This document shows, in pieces, positions 24,769 to 33,893 of a stretch of DNA of 50,895 bases. The DNA lies in contig NZ_GL882656.1 of assembly GCF_000195635.1 (NCBI RefSeq), positions 1-50,895 on the forward strand, written 5' to 3'. The translations under genes and the position numbers were made by a program. Below the pieces are notes generated by a model. It was not told the DNA's origin. It saw only the letters and a program-made list of their open reading frames with translations, and made no database searches. Each line of letters opens with the position of its first letter. The first letter of the stretch is position 1. The DNA comes from Bacteroides fluxus YIT 12057. Lineage in GTDB: Bacteria; Bacteroidota; Bacteroidia; Bacteroidales; Bacteroidaceae.

Positions 24769-25728
24769 ATGGGATTTTTTAGTTTTTTCTCAAAGGAAAA
24801 GAAGGAAACATTAGATAAAGGATTATCTAAGACCAAAGAGAGTGTATTCAGCAAGATAGCTCGTGCAGTGGCTGGAAAGTCAAAAGTCGATGATGAAGTT
24901 CTGGATAATCTGGAAGAGGTATTGATTACCTCGGATGTGGGCGTGGAAACTACGTTGAAAATAATTGAACGTATAGAGAAACGTGCCGCTGCCGAAAAAT
25001 ATATGAATGCGCAAGAACTGAATATGATTTTGCGCGATGAAATCGCTGCTTTATTGACTGAAAACAATTCGGATGACGTAGATGATTTTGAGGCGCCGAT
25101 TACGAAGAAGCCTTATGTTATTATGGTAGTCGGAGTCAATGGTGTGGGCAAGACAACCACCATCGGAAAGTTGGCTTATCAATTTAAGAAAGCCGGCAAG
25201 TCTGTTTATTTGGGTGCTGCCGATACCTTTCGTGCTGCTGCCGTGGAACAGCTGATGATTTGGGGCGAGCGGGTAGGAGTGCCCGTCGTTAAGCAGAAAA
25301 TGGGGTCTGATCCTGCTTCTGTAGCGTTTGATACGTTAAGCTCGGCTGTAGCCAATCATGCTGATGTGGTGATTATAGATACAGCCGGTCGTCTTCATAA
25401 TAAAGTGGGATTGATGAATGAGCTGACTAAGATCAAGAATGTGATGAAGAAAGTGGTCTCTGGAGCTCCCGATGAGGTATTGCTTGTATTGGATGGATCT
25501 ACGGGACAAAATGCTTTTGAACAGGCACGTCAGTTTACTTTGGCAACGGAAGTTACTGCCATGGCTGTCACCAAACTGGATGGTACGGCTAAGGGTGGTG
25601 TTGTAATTGGTATATCCGACCAGTTCAAGATTCCTGTCAAATACATCGGCTTGGGCGAAGGCATGGAAGATTTGCAGGTGTTCCGCAAGAAAGAATTTGT
25701 TGATTCACTGTTTGGAGGGAACGCATGA
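24769..25728 (+). CDS. ftsY: Signal recognition particle receptor FtsY
   Basis: This 319-residue SRP GTPase receives ribosome-SRP complexes at the inner membrane. An N domain (about 1-105) is followed by the NG GTPase core: VGVNGVGKTTTIGKLA (121-136), DTFRAAAVEQL, DTAGR, and TKLDGTAKGG with the C-terminal GLGEGMEDLQVF. The acidic A domain of E. coli FtsY is lacking and the N-terminus starts with the amphipathic GFFSFFSKEKKE. The last 4 nt overlap the rimO start (ATGA). Confidence 0.97.
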   Translation: MGFFSFFSKEKKETLDKGLSKTKESVFSKIARAVAGKSKVDDEVLDNLEEVLITSDVGVETTLKIIERIEKRAAAEKYMNAQELNMILRDEIAALLTENNSDDVDDFEAPITKKPYVIMVVGVNGVGKTTTIGKLAYQFKKAGKSVYLGAADTFRAAAVEQLMIWGERVGVPVVKQKMGSDPASVAFDTLSSAVANHADVVIIDTAGRLHNKVGLMNELTKIKNVMKKVVSGAPDEVLLVLDGSTGQNAFEQARQFTLATEVTAMAVTKLDGTAKGGVVIGISDQFKIPVKYIGLGEGMEDLQVFRKKEFVDSLFGGNA

Positions 25729-27023
25729 AACGGAAGACCATAGATATTATTACTTTAGGCTGTTCTAAAAATTTAGTGGATTCGGAACATCTGATGCGTC
25801 AGTTGGAAGAGGCAGGCTACCATGTGACGCATGATGCCCAACATCCGAAAGGCCAGATAGCGGTGATTAATACCTGCGGTTTCATTGGTGACGCCAAGGA
25901 GGAATCCATCAATATGATTCTTGAATTTGCGCAGGCCAAGGAAGAAGGTGGTTTGGAGAAACTGTATGTCATGGGGTGTCTTTCAGAGCGCTACCTAAAA
26001 GAACTGGCCATTGAAATACCGCAAGTTGACAAATTTTATGGCAAATTCAATTGGAAGGAACTGTTGCAGGATTTGGGCAAGGCTTATCATGATGAATTGC
26101 ATATTGAACGCACGCTGACTACTCCCAAACATTATGCTTATCTGAAAATATCAGAAGGTTGCGACCGTAAATGTTCGTATTGTGCCATTCCTATCATTAC
26201 CGGCAAGCATGTATCACGCCCGATGGAAGAAATTCTGGATGAGGTAAGATACTTGGTGGCAGGCGGTGTAAAAGAGTTTCAGGTAATTGCCCAGGAATTG
26301 ACGTATTACGGTGTGGATTTGTATAAAAAGCAGATGTTGCCTGAACTTATTGAGCGTATATCGGATATTCCGGGAGTGGAATGGATACGTCTGCATTATG
26401 CCTATCCGGCTCATTTTCCTGAAGATTTATTCCGGGTAATGAGGGAACGGCCTAATGTCTGCAAATACATGGATATAGCTTTGCAGCATATCAGTGATAA
26501 TATGCTTGGAAAGATGCGTCGTCATGTCACTAAGGCCGAGACATATCAGCTGATAGAGAGATTCCGCAAGGAGGTACCCGGTATTCATTTACGCACAACG
26601 CTCATGGTGGGGCATCCGGGAGAGACGGAGGCCGATTTTGAAGAACTGAAAGAGTTTGTACGCAAGGCGCGTTTCGATAGAATGGGGGCTTTTGCTTATT
26701 CTGAGGAGGAGGGAACTTATGCGGCGGCAACATATGAGGATGTTATTCCTCGGGAAGTCAAGCAGGCTCGTCTGGATGAATTGATGGCGATTCAGCAAGG
26801 TATTTCTGCAGAACTGAGTGCAGCGAAGGTCGGAAAGCGTATGAAAGTAATAATAGACCGTTTGGAGGGGGATTATTATGTCGGACGTACGGAATTTGAT
26901 TCTCCGGAAGTAGATCCTGAAGTTTTGATTGAATGTGAAGACGAGACCTTGCATATAGGTAACTTTTACCAAGTAGAAGTGATTAATTCCGATGATTTCG
27001 ACCTTTTTGGCCGTATTATTTAA
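25725..27023 (+). CDS. rimO: Ribosomal protein S12 methylthiotransferase
   Basis: This 432-residue radical-SAM enzyme methylthiolates an aspartate of ribosomal protein S12. Order: the N-terminal UPF0004 domain with TLGCSKNLVDSE (10-21), INTCGF and VMGCLSERY supplying the three cysteines of the auxiliary cluster; then the radical-SAM motif CDRKCSYCAIPIITG; then a C-terminal TRAM domain (about 365-432). The RimO-type ISEGCDRKCSYCAIP distinguishes it from MiaB. Its ATG overlaps the ftsY stop, so translation is probably coupled. Confidence 0.95.
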   Translation: MKRKTIDIITLGCSKNLVDSEHLMRQLEEAGYHVTHDAQHPKGQIAVINTCGFIGDAKEESINMILEFAQAKEEGGLEKLYVMGCLSERYLKELAIEIPQVDKFYGKFNWKELLQDLGKAYHDELHIERTLTTPKHYAYLKISEGCDRKCSYCAIPIITGKHVSRPMEEILDEVRYLVAGGVKEFQVIAQELTYYGVDLYKKQMLPELIERISDIPGVEWIRLHYAYPAHFPEDLFRVMRERPNVCKYMDIALQHISDNMLGKMRRHVTKAETYQLIERFRKEVPGIHLRTTLMVGHPGETEADFEELKEFVRKARFDRMGAFAYSEEEGTYAAATYEDVIPREVKQARLDELMAIQQGISAELSAAKVGKRMKVIIDRLEGDYYVGRTEFDSPEVDPEVLIECEDETLHIGNFYQVEVINSDDFDLFGRII

Positions 27024-27101
27024 AGATTTTTCCCGAACTTCTTGTATATATGGCGAAGTTTTGCTAATATAGCACCGTAGTTCAATTTAAAAGTTTGTAT
27101 T

Positions 27102-27374
27102 TTGAATAACAAAGAGTTTACTTCTGAATTGTCGCGGAGGTTGGGGTACACTTTGAAAGATACCTCTGAACTGGTTACATCTCTACTGTCAAGTATGACA
27201 CGGCAGCTGGAAGAGGGTAATGTCATATCCATACAAGGATTCGGTACATTCGAAGTAAAGAAGAAAGCAGAACGTATATCTGTGAATCCGACCACCAGAC
27301 AACGTATGTTGGTGCCTCCGAAATTGGTGCTGACCTATAAACCCAGCACGCTGCTGAAAGATAAGTTTAAATAG
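27102..27374 (+). CDS. HU family DNA-binding protein, TTG start
   Basis: This 90-residue HU/IHF-fold protein has dimer helices in the N-terminal half, then GNVISIQGFGTFEVKKKAERISVNPTT (about 42-68) and the VLTYKPSTLLKDK ending. The core matches HU proteins, including the GFGTF turn and the proline-tipped DNA arm (NPTTRQ). No ATG or GTG fits: the TTG at 27102 is the only start that keeps the first helix, and an in-frame stop lies at 27078-27080. It precedes the HU-LysM gene by 29 nt. A weak hairpin (27036-27060) separates it from rimO. Confidence 0.85.
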   Translation: MNNKEFTSELSRRLGYTLKDTSELVTSLLSSMTRQLEEGNVISIQGFGTFEVKKKAERISVNPTTRQRMLVPPKLVLTYKPSTLLKDKFK

Positions 27375-27403
27375 TCTTCCTTTTTTAATTCTTCCCATAT
27401 AAT

Positions 27404-28543
27404 ATGAATGAGAAACTGAATATACAGGACTTGATAGATTTACTTGCTGAAAAGCATGGCATGAGCAAAAAGGACGCTGACAGCTTTGTAAAAGAATTCT
27501 TTCTGCTGGTTGAAGAGTCATTGGAGAAAGATAAGTATGTGAAGATAAAGGGGCTGGGTACTTTCAAGCTGATTGATGTGGAAAGTCGTGAGAGCGTCAA
27601 TGTGAATACGGGGGAAAGAATTGAGATACAAGGCCATACAAAAGTAACTTTTACTCCGGAACCAAGCCTGAAGGAGGTTATCAATAGACCTTTTTCGCAT
27701 TTTGAGACTGTTGTCCTCAATGAGAATACGGTACTTGAGGATACTCTTCTTGAAAATGAGAATGAGAATGATGAGGAAGAGGAAGTCGTGTCGAATTCAG
27801 CTGAGATTTCTCCAACCCGTATAGCCGAACAGGCGGAAGTGACTGGGAAGGTATTGGTTAAGGATACAAAGGCTGAGGAAATGGCAGATTCCGCAGAAGG
27901 GGAGGTGCAGGAAGGAACGGAACTGCTTCCGCAAACTACGTCGGAGGTTTTCCCGCAAACGATAGAAAAAGAGCCTGCAGATTCTAAAACGGAAGCAGTG
28001 GATTCTCCTTCGATGAAGTATTTTATTGGTATAGTGGTTTTCGTTGTGGCTTTATGTGGAGGTGCTGTCGTCTTTATGTATTATCCGGATTTGCTGGAAA
28101 CAATGACGTCTGAAATGGTTATGGAAGCAACAGCTGAACCGATAGTGGAGAAACCGGCTGATGAAACGGCTTTGGCTGACACTCTTTCCGCTAAAGATAC
28201 TGCAGAGCCGGTAAAAGTTGATACAGTGGCTGAAAGTCTTTCTGTCATAGCGAAGAAACAGGATACACCGAAAAAGAATGTTCCCCAACCGGTAGCTAAA
28301 AAAGAACAAAAGAAACCTGCTGCACCATTTGTTCCAGATTCTGTGGGGTACACAATTGTCGGTACAGAGGCAACCTATACTATAAAGGAAGGGGAAACTT
28401 TGACAAAAGTCGCTCTCCGTTTTTATGGAACAAAGGCTTTATGGCCGTATATTGTGAAACATAATCCGGGGGTAATCAAGAATCCGGATAACGTACCGTT
28501 CGGTACTACTATCAAGATACCTAAATTGGCTAAGAAGCAGTAA
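27404..28543 (+). CDS. HU domain - transmembrane - LysM fusion protein
   Basis: This 379-residue protein has three parts. Residues about 3-95 form an HU/IHF fold (KIKGLGTFKL, VNVNTGERIEI, TFTPEPSLKEVI). An acidic linker (about 108-200, with EDEEEE-type runs) leads to one transmembrane helix (206-227). A threonine/lysine-rich stretch (230-315) then ends in a LysM domain (about 324-375: YTIKEGETLTKVALRFYG, ending GTTIKIPKL). The topology would put HU in the cytoplasm and LysM on peptidoglycan in the periplasm, so it could link nucleoid and wall. DNA binding and orientation are inferred, not shown. The stop codon lies in the stem of its terminator. Confidence 0.88.
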   Translation: MNEKLNIQDLIDLLAEKHGMSKKDADSFVKEFFLLVEESLEKDKYVKIKGLGTFKLIDVESRESVNVNTGERIEIQGHTKVTFTPEPSLKEVINRPFSHFETVVLNENTVLEDTLLENENENDEEEEVVSNSAEISPTRIAEQAEVTGKVLVKDTKAEEMADSAEGEVQEGTELLPQTTSEVFPQTIEKEPADSKTEAVDSPSMKYFIGIVVFVVALCGGAVVFMYYPDLLETMTSEMVMEATAEPIVEKPADETALADTLSAKDTAEPVKVDTVAESLSVIAKKQDTPKKNVPQPVAKKEQKKPAAPFVPDSVGYTIVGTEATYTIKEGETLTKVALRFYGTKALWPYIVKHNPGVIKNPDNVPFGTTIKIPKLAKKQ

Positions 28544-28564
28544 AAAGTTACTGCTTCTTTTTTG
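28532..28564 (+). terminator. Terminator overlapping the stop codon of the HU-LysM gene
   Basis: AAGAAGCAGTAA (28532-28543) pairs perfectly with TTACTGCTTCTT (28548-28559), loop AAAG, then Ts to 28563. The TAA stop is the inner end of the left arm. Confidence 0.85.
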
Positions 28565-28631
28565 TCAAATCCTAAACTCTATGAAAGTAGCTTAATCTAA
28601 AGGCTTCTCATAGTTTTTTTAATAAAAATTA

Positions 28632-28663
28632 GTTGGCATGGTTAATTTATTCGTGTACTTTTG
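28632..28663 (+). promoter_or_regulatory. Promoter of the moxR-bat operon
   Basis: GTTG (28632-28635), 20 nt, TACTTTTG (28656-28663). The moxR ATG is at 28735, leaving a leader of about 65 nt. Confidence 0.55.
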
Positions 28664-28734
28664 GAAGCGAAAAAATAATTACCGGTATCAAGCCGGACAA
28701 ACAAGGAAATTAAACATTAAAATAGTATAGATTT

Positions 28735-29730
28735 ATGGCTGAAACAATTGATATCCGCGAACTGAATGAGCGGATTGAAAGACAAAGTGCTTTCGTTACC
28801 AATCTTACCACAGGCATGGACCAAGTCATTGTAGGTCAGAAACACCTGGTAGAGTCGTTGTTAATTGGTCTGTTATCCGACGGACACGTATTGTTGGAAG
28901 GTGTGCCCGGTTTGGCAAAGACGTTAGCTATCAAGACACTGGCTTCATTGATTGACGCACAGTATAGCCGTATTCAGTTTACGCCCGACTTGCTGCCTGC
29001 CGATGTTATCGGTACAATGGTTTACAGTCAGAAAGATGAAACATTCCAAATAAAGAAAGGTCCTGTTTTTGCCAATTTCGTTTTAGCTGATGAAATTAAC
29101 CGTGCTCCGGCCAAAGTTCAGAGTGCCTTGCTGGAGGCCATGCAGGAACGTCAGGTTACTATCGGTAATGAAACATTCAGATTGCCTGAGCCATTTCTTG
29201 TATTGGCAACTCAGAATCCTATCGAACAGGAAGGTACTTATCCATTACCTGAAGCACAGGTTGACCGTTTTATGTTGAAGGTAGTCATTGATTATCCGAA
29301 GTTGGAAGAAGAAAAGCTGATCATCCGTCAGAATATCAATGGTGAGAAATTTAATGTGCGGCCAATCTTGAAGGCAGAAGAAATTATCGAGGCGCGTAAA
29401 GTAGTTCGTCAGGTCTATCTGGACGAGAAGATTGAAAAATATATAGTGGATATTGTATTTGCTACACGTTTTCCGGAGAAATATGATTTGAAAGAACTAA
29501 AGGATATGATAGGTTTTGGTGGTTCACCCCGTGCTTCCATCAATCTGGCATTGGCTGCCCGTAGCTATGCATTCATCAAACGTCGCGGTTATGTAATTCC
29601 TGAAGACGTGCGTGCCGTGGCACATGATGTATTGCGCCATCGTATCGGTTTGACTTATGAAGCTGAAGCCAGCAATATGACCTCAGACGAAATCGTCAGC
29701 AAGATATTGAATAAAGTTGAGGTGCCCTGA
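28735..29730 (+). CDS. MoxR family AAA+ ATPase
   Basis: This 331-residue AAA+ ATPase has Walker A LLEGVPGLAKT (53-63), Walker B VLADEINRAP (about 115-124), and the MoxR signature ALLEAMQERQVTIG followed by LATQNPIEQEGTYPLPEAQVDRFM. MoxR proteins act as chaperone-like ATPases with von Willebrand-domain partners. It is the first gene of a run that continues with DUF58, a BatD-like protein, batA, batB, batC, batD and batE, all on the same strand. A short, frame-shifted ORF inside it is a shadow. Confidence 0.95.
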   Translation: MAETIDIRELNERIERQSAFVTNLTTGMDQVIVGQKHLVESLLIGLLSDGHVLLEGVPGLAKTLAIKTLASLIDAQYSRIQFTPDLLPADVIGTMVYSQKDETFQIKKGPVFANFVLADEINRAPAKVQSALLEAMQERQVTIGNETFRLPEPFLVLATQNPIEQEGTYPLPEAQVDRFMLKVVIDYPKLEEEKLIIRQNINGEKFNVRPILKAEEIIEARKVVRQVYLDEKIEKYIVDIVFATRFPEKYDLKELKDMIGFGGSPRASINLALAARSYAFIKRRGYVIPEDVRAVAHDVLRHRIGLTYEAEASNMTSDEIVSKILNKVEVP

Positions 29731-29795
29731 TGTTTGGGGAATTGCAGAAACTTGGGGCGCAAGCCTTTTGTTAATGAGATTATTTAAATAAATCA

Positions 29796-30665
29796 ATGGA
29801 AACAACAGAGCTTTTAAAGAAAGTCCGTCAAATTGAAATAAAAACGCGCGGATTGTCCAATAATATCTTTGCGGGGCAGTATCATTCGGCCTTCAAAGGT
29901 AGAGGTATGGCATTTTCGGAAGTGCGTGAATATCAGTTTGGTGATGATATACGCGACATTGACTGGAACGTGACTGCACGCTTCAACAAGCCTTATGTGA
30001 AGGTCTTTGAGGAAGAGCGTGAACTGACCGTAATGTTGTTGGTAGATGTTTCCGGTAGTTTGGAATTCGGTACGATAAAGCAGATGAAGAAAGATATGGC
30101 GACCGAAATAGCTGCGACTTTAGCTTTTTCTGCCATTCAGAATAATGACAAGATTGGTGTCATCTTCTTCTCGGACCGGATCGAGAAATTCATTCCCCCC
30201 AAGAAAGGGCGTAAGCATATACTTTATATCATCCGTGAATTGATTGATTTTCATGCGGAAAGCCGCAGAACGAATATCCGTCTCGGATTGGAGTATCTGA
30301 CTAATGTGATGAAACGCCGTTGTACAGCTTTTGTCTTGTCAGATTTCATAGATCAAGATAGTTTTAAGAATGCCATGACCATTGCCAACCGTAAGCATGA
30401 TTTGGTTGCCATCCAGATTTATGACCGTCGTGTGGAAGAACTTCCGGCTGTTGGTCTGATGAAAATAAAGGATGCCGAAACCGGGCATGAGCAGTGGATT
30501 GATACATCTTCACGCGCTGTGCGCCGGGCTCATCATGACTGGTGGGTAAACAAGCAGGCGGAACTGAATGAAACCTTTACCAAAAGTAATGTCGATAATG
30601 TGTCGGTACGTACGGATCAGGACTATGTCAAGGCATTGATGAATTTGTTTGCGAAACGAAATTAA
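29796..30665 (+). CDS. DUF58 domain protein with von Willebrand-like fold
   Basis: This 289-residue protein has the DUF58 core GDDIRDIDWNVTARFNKPYVKVFEEERELTVMLLVDVSGSLEFG (about 49-92). The MIDAS-like DVSGS is at the end of that stretch, and LSDFID supplies the later acidic position. No signal peptide or membrane segment is visible, so it is probably cytoplasmic. DUF58 proteins are regular partners of MoxR ATPases. It begins 65 nt after moxR, and its end overlaps the region just before the next start. Confidence 0.92.
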   Translation: METTELLKKVRQIEIKTRGLSNNIFAGQYHSAFKGRGMAFSEVREYQFGDDIRDIDWNVTARFNKPYVKVFEEERELTVMLLVDVSGSLEFGTIKQMKKDMATEIAATLAFSAIQNNDKIGVIFFSDRIEKFIPPKKGRKHILYIIRELIDFHAESRRTNIRLGLEYLTNVMKRRCTAFVLSDFIDQDSFKNAMTIANRKHDLVAIQIYDRRVEELPAVGLMKIKDAETGHEQWIDTSSRAVRRAHHDWWVNKQAELNETFTKSNVDNVSVRTDQDYVKALMNLFAKRN

Positions 30666-30672
30666 GCGGAAA

Positions 30673-31746
30673 ATGAAAAGATATTTATTTCTGATAACGC
30701 TGTTAGTGACATTGGCAGGCAGGGTGACGGCCCAGTCGGTAACGGTAGATGCAACTATTGATTCTCTGCAGATTCTTATTGGAGAGCAGGCGAAGATCAA
30801 GCTTCAGGTATCATTGGATACGGATAAGCGTGCAGTATTTCCTGTATATACCGATACGTTGGTGCGTGGAGTTGAGATTATTGATGTGGCCAAACCGGAT
30901 ACGCAGCTGCTGAATGACGGCAGGCGTTCGCTGATTACCCAGGAATATACGATAACTTCTTTTGATTCGGCTCTTTACTATTTGCCGCCCATGGAAGTAA
31001 CGGTTGACAATAAACCGTATCGTTCCAAGGCCTTGGCTTTAAAGGTTTATTCCATGCCGGTGGATACATTGCATCCTGACCAGTTCTTTGGTCCTAAAAC
31101 AGTGATGCAAGCACCTTTTGCATGGGAGGACTGGTACGTTACGATTGCTTGTGTGCTATTGTTTGTTCCTTTCCTTTTGTTGCTTATTTATCTTGTAAAA
31201 CGTATTCGTGACAATAAGCCGATTATACGTAAGGTGAAGGTAGAGCCGAAATTGCCGCCGCATCAATTGGCTATGCAGGAAATTGAGCGTATAAAAAATG
31301 AGAAGGTCTGGCAAAAGGGAGAGCCGAAGGAATATTATACAGAGTTAACAGATACCCTTCGTGTATATATCAAAGAACGTTTTGGCTTTAATGCTTTGGA
31401 GATGACTTCCTCCGAGATTATTGATAAACTATTGGAAATGAAAGACAAAGAGGCTATTTCTGATTTGCGTGAATTGTTCCAGACAGCCGATTTGGTAAAA
31501 TTTGCCAAACATAATCCGATGATGAATGAAAATGATGCCAATTTGATTAATGCCATTGATTTCATCAACGAGACAAAGGAGAAGGAGGATGAAAATGTAA
31601 AACCTCAGCCTGCTGAAATTACTATTATAGAGAAACGTTCTTTACGGACCAAGATACTGCTTGGCGCAGGTATTGTGTTGTTGGTTGCAGCACTAATCGG
31701 GTCATTGATATATGTAGGTTTGGAGTTATACAATTACTTTGCTTAG
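30673..31746 (+). CDS. BatD-like membrane protein (DUF4381-type arrangement)
   Basis: I take the ATG at 30673 (357 residues), because MKRYLFLITLLVTLAGRVTAQ is a good signal peptide; the longer frame from 30649 would add eight residues inside the preceding gene. A periplasmic beta-rich domain (about 21-150) is followed by a transmembrane helix (about 158-182), a cytoplasmic helical domain (KEYYTELTDTLRVYIKERFGFNALEMTS) and a second transmembrane helix near the C-terminus. The plan resembles BatD and the DUF4381 proteins found between MoxR/DUF58 and VWA genes. Its exact role is unknown. Confidence 0.75.
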   Translation: MKRYLFLITLLVTLAGRVTAQSVTVDATIDSLQILIGEQAKIKLQVSLDTDKRAVFPVYTDTLVRGVEIIDVAKPDTQLLNDGRRSLITQEYTITSFDSALYYLPPMEVTVDNKPYRSKALALKVYSMPVDTLHPDQFFGPKTVMQAPFAWEDWYVTIACVLLFVPFLLLLIYLVKRIRDNKPIIRKVKVEPKLPPHQLAMQEIERIKNEKVWQKGEPKEYYTELTDTLRVYIKERFGFNALEMTSSEIIDKLLEMKDKEAISDLRELFQTADLVKFAKHNPMMNENDANLINAIDFINETKEKEDENVKPQPAEITIIEKRSLRTKILLGAGIVLLVAALIGSLIYVGLELYNYFA

Positions 31747-31804
31747 TAGCGAGGTAGGAGAGTAACTTCAATCGTAAATTGTAAATCGTTAAATCATAAA
31801 TATC

Positions 31805-32788
31805 ATGGTTTTTGCCAATATTGAATATTTATTTTTGCTGCTGTTGCTTATACCTTATATAGTATGGTATATTATGAGGCGAAAGAATAGTGAGGCTACG
31901 CTTCAAATATCGGATGCCCGTGTGTATGCCCATACTCCGAAGAGTTATAAAAACTATTTGTTGCATGTGCCGTTTGCGTTGAGGATAATTGCTTTAGTAT
32001 TGATAATACTTGTGCTGGCACGTCCGCAAACTACTGATAGTTGGCAAAATAGTGAGATTGAAGGTATAGATATCATGCTTGCTATGGACGTTTCTACGAG
32101 TATGCTTGCAGAAGATTTGAAACCTAATCGTCTGGAAGCTGCTAAAGATGTCGCAGCAGAATTCATCAACGGACGCCCGAATGATAATATAGGTATAACT
32201 TTGTTTGCCGGAGAAAGCTTTACGCAGTGTCCACTTACAGTGGATCATGCTGTATTATTGAACTTGCTTAAAGACATGAAATGCGGTTTGATTGAGGATG
32301 GAACAGCCATTGGTATGGGTATTGCTAATGCGGTTACCCGTTTGAAAGACAGTAAGGCTAAATCCAAAGTCATAATTCTTTTGACCGATGGTGTCAATAA
32401 CAAGGGCGACATTTCCCCTTTGACTGCTGCCGAAATTGCTAAAAGTTTCGGTATCCGCATATATACGATCGGTGTGGGAACCAATGGCATGGCACCTTAT
32501 CCTTATCCGGTAGGCGGTACTGTACAATACGTCAATATGCCGGTGGAAATCGATGAAAAGACCTTGACTCAAATTGCCGGAACAACGGATGGCAACTATT
32601 TTCGTGCCACCAGTAATTCTAAATTGAAAGAGGTATATGAGGAAATTGACAAATTAGAGAAAACTAAATTGAACGTGAAGGAGTACAGCAAACGTCAGGA
32701 AGAATACCGTTGGTTTGCGTTAGCGGCATTTTTGTGTGTATTGTTGGAAGTTCTGTTACGTAACTCGATATTGAAGAAAATCCCGTAA
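31805..32788 (+). CDS. batA: BatA: von Willebrand factor A domain membrane protein
   Basis: In this 327-residue protein an N-terminal pair of helices (about 5-25 and 55-77) precedes a VWA domain (about 85-290). The MIDAS metal site is visible: MDVSTSML (DxSxS), DGTAIG and LLTDGVNNKG. A helix near the C-terminus (about 302-320) anchors the other end. BatA belongs to the aerotolerance operon first described in Bacteroides fragilis. The following gene is a second VWA protein of the same layout, as in other bat operons. It is 58 nt downstream of the BatD-like gene. Confidence 0.93.
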   Translation: MVFANIEYLFLLLLLIPYIVWYIMRRKNSEATLQISDARVYAHTPKSYKNYLLHVPFALRIIALVLIILVLARPQTTDSWQNSEIEGIDIMLAMDVSTSMLAEDLKPNRLEAAKDVAAEFINGRPNDNIGITLFAGESFTQCPLTVDHAVLLNLLKDMKCGLIEDGTAIGMGIANAVTRLKDSKAKSKVIILLTDGVNNKGDISPLTAAEIAKSFGIRIYTIGVGTNGMAPYPYPVGGTVQYVNMPVEIDEKTLTQIAGTTDGNYFRATSNSKLKEVYEEIDKLEKTKLNVKEYSKRQEEYRWFALAAFLCVLLEVLLRNSILKKIP

Positions 32789-32864
32789 AAGGGACTTGTT
32801 TTGTGTAGCGTGGGCCGTATAGGGCAGAATATAAATAGTAAATTGTAAAATAGTAAATAAGAAG

Positions 32865-33893
32865 ATGTTTCGATTTGAAGAACCTGCCTATTTGTACTTG
32901 TTGTTGGTATTGCCGTTTTTGGCTGCTTTCTACTTGTATTCCAATTACCGGAGGCGGAAATCTATCTGTAAGTTCGGTGATCCGGAATTGATAGCGCAAT
33001 TGATGCCGGATGTGTCAAAATATCGTCCGGATGTGAAATTTTGGCTGGTATTCGTTGCCATTGGACTGTTTGCAGTATTATTGGCACGTCCGCAATTTGG
33101 TTCCAAACTTGAAACGGTGAAGCGTCAAGGAGTGGAAGTAATGATTGCATTGGATATATCCAATTCAATGCTGGCACAGGACGTACAACCCAGCCGTTTG
33201 GAGAAAGCCAAGCGATTGGTTGCGCAGTTGGTAGATAAGATGCAAAATGATAAAGTAGGTATGATTGTTTTTGCGGGTGATGCATTTACGCAACTTCCAA
33301 TAACAAGTGATTATATTTCTGCCAAAATGTTTTTGGAGTCTATCGATCCTTCATTGATATCCAAGCAGGGCACTGCTATTGGGGCTGCAATTAATTTGGC
33401 GACCCGTAGCTTTACACCACAGGAAGGTGTAGGGCGTGCAATCATTGTTATTACTGATGGTGAGAATCATGAAGGTGGTGCAGTGGAAGCGGCTAAAGCG
33501 GCTACAGAGAAGGGCATTCAAGTGAATGTTTTGGGAGTAGGTATGCCTGACGGGGCGCCTATTCCTATGGAAGGAACCAATGATTATCGTCGTGACCGCG
33601 ACGGTAATGTAATCGTCACTCGCTTGAATGAAGAAATGTGCCAGGAAATAGCTAAAGCCGGAAATGGTATTTATGTGCGTGTGGATAATACCAATAGTGC
33701 ACAAAAGGCAATTAGCCAAGAAATCAATAAGATGGCAAAAGCAGATGTGGAAACACAGGTTTATACGGAATTCAATGAGCAATTCCAAGCAGTGGCATGG
33801 ATTATCTTGCTGCTATTGTTGGTAGAAATGCTGGTATTGGAACGAAAAAATCCTCTGTTCCGCAACATTCATTTGTTTTCAAATAAGAAATGA
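32865..33893 (+). CDS. batB: BatB: von Willebrand factor A domain membrane protein
   Basis: This 342-residue sister of BatA starts FRFEEPAYLYLLLVLPFLAAFYLY (anchor 1), with a second helix about 55-75. The VWA domain runs from about 88 to 305 with the MIDAS residues in LDISNSML, QGTAIGAAI and VITDGENHEGG. A C-terminal helix (about 307-325) follows. The stop codon overlaps the batC start (ATGA arrangement at 33890-33893), so the two are probably translated together. Confidence 0.94.
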   Translation: MFRFEEPAYLYLLLVLPFLAAFYLYSNYRRRKSICKFGDPELIAQLMPDVSKYRPDVKFWLVFVAIGLFAVLLARPQFGSKLETVKRQGVEVMIALDISNSMLAQDVQPSRLEKAKRLVAQLVDKMQNDKVGMIVFAGDAFTQLPITSDYISAKMFLESIDPSLISKQGTAIGAAINLATRSFTPQEGVGRAIIVITDGENHEGGAVEAAKAATEKGIQVNVLGVGMPDGAPIPMEGTNDYRRDRDGNVIVTRLNEEMCQEIAKAGNGIYVRVDNTNSAQKAISQEINKMAKADVETQVYTEFNEQFQAVAWIILLLLLVEMLVLERKNPLFRNIHLFSNKK

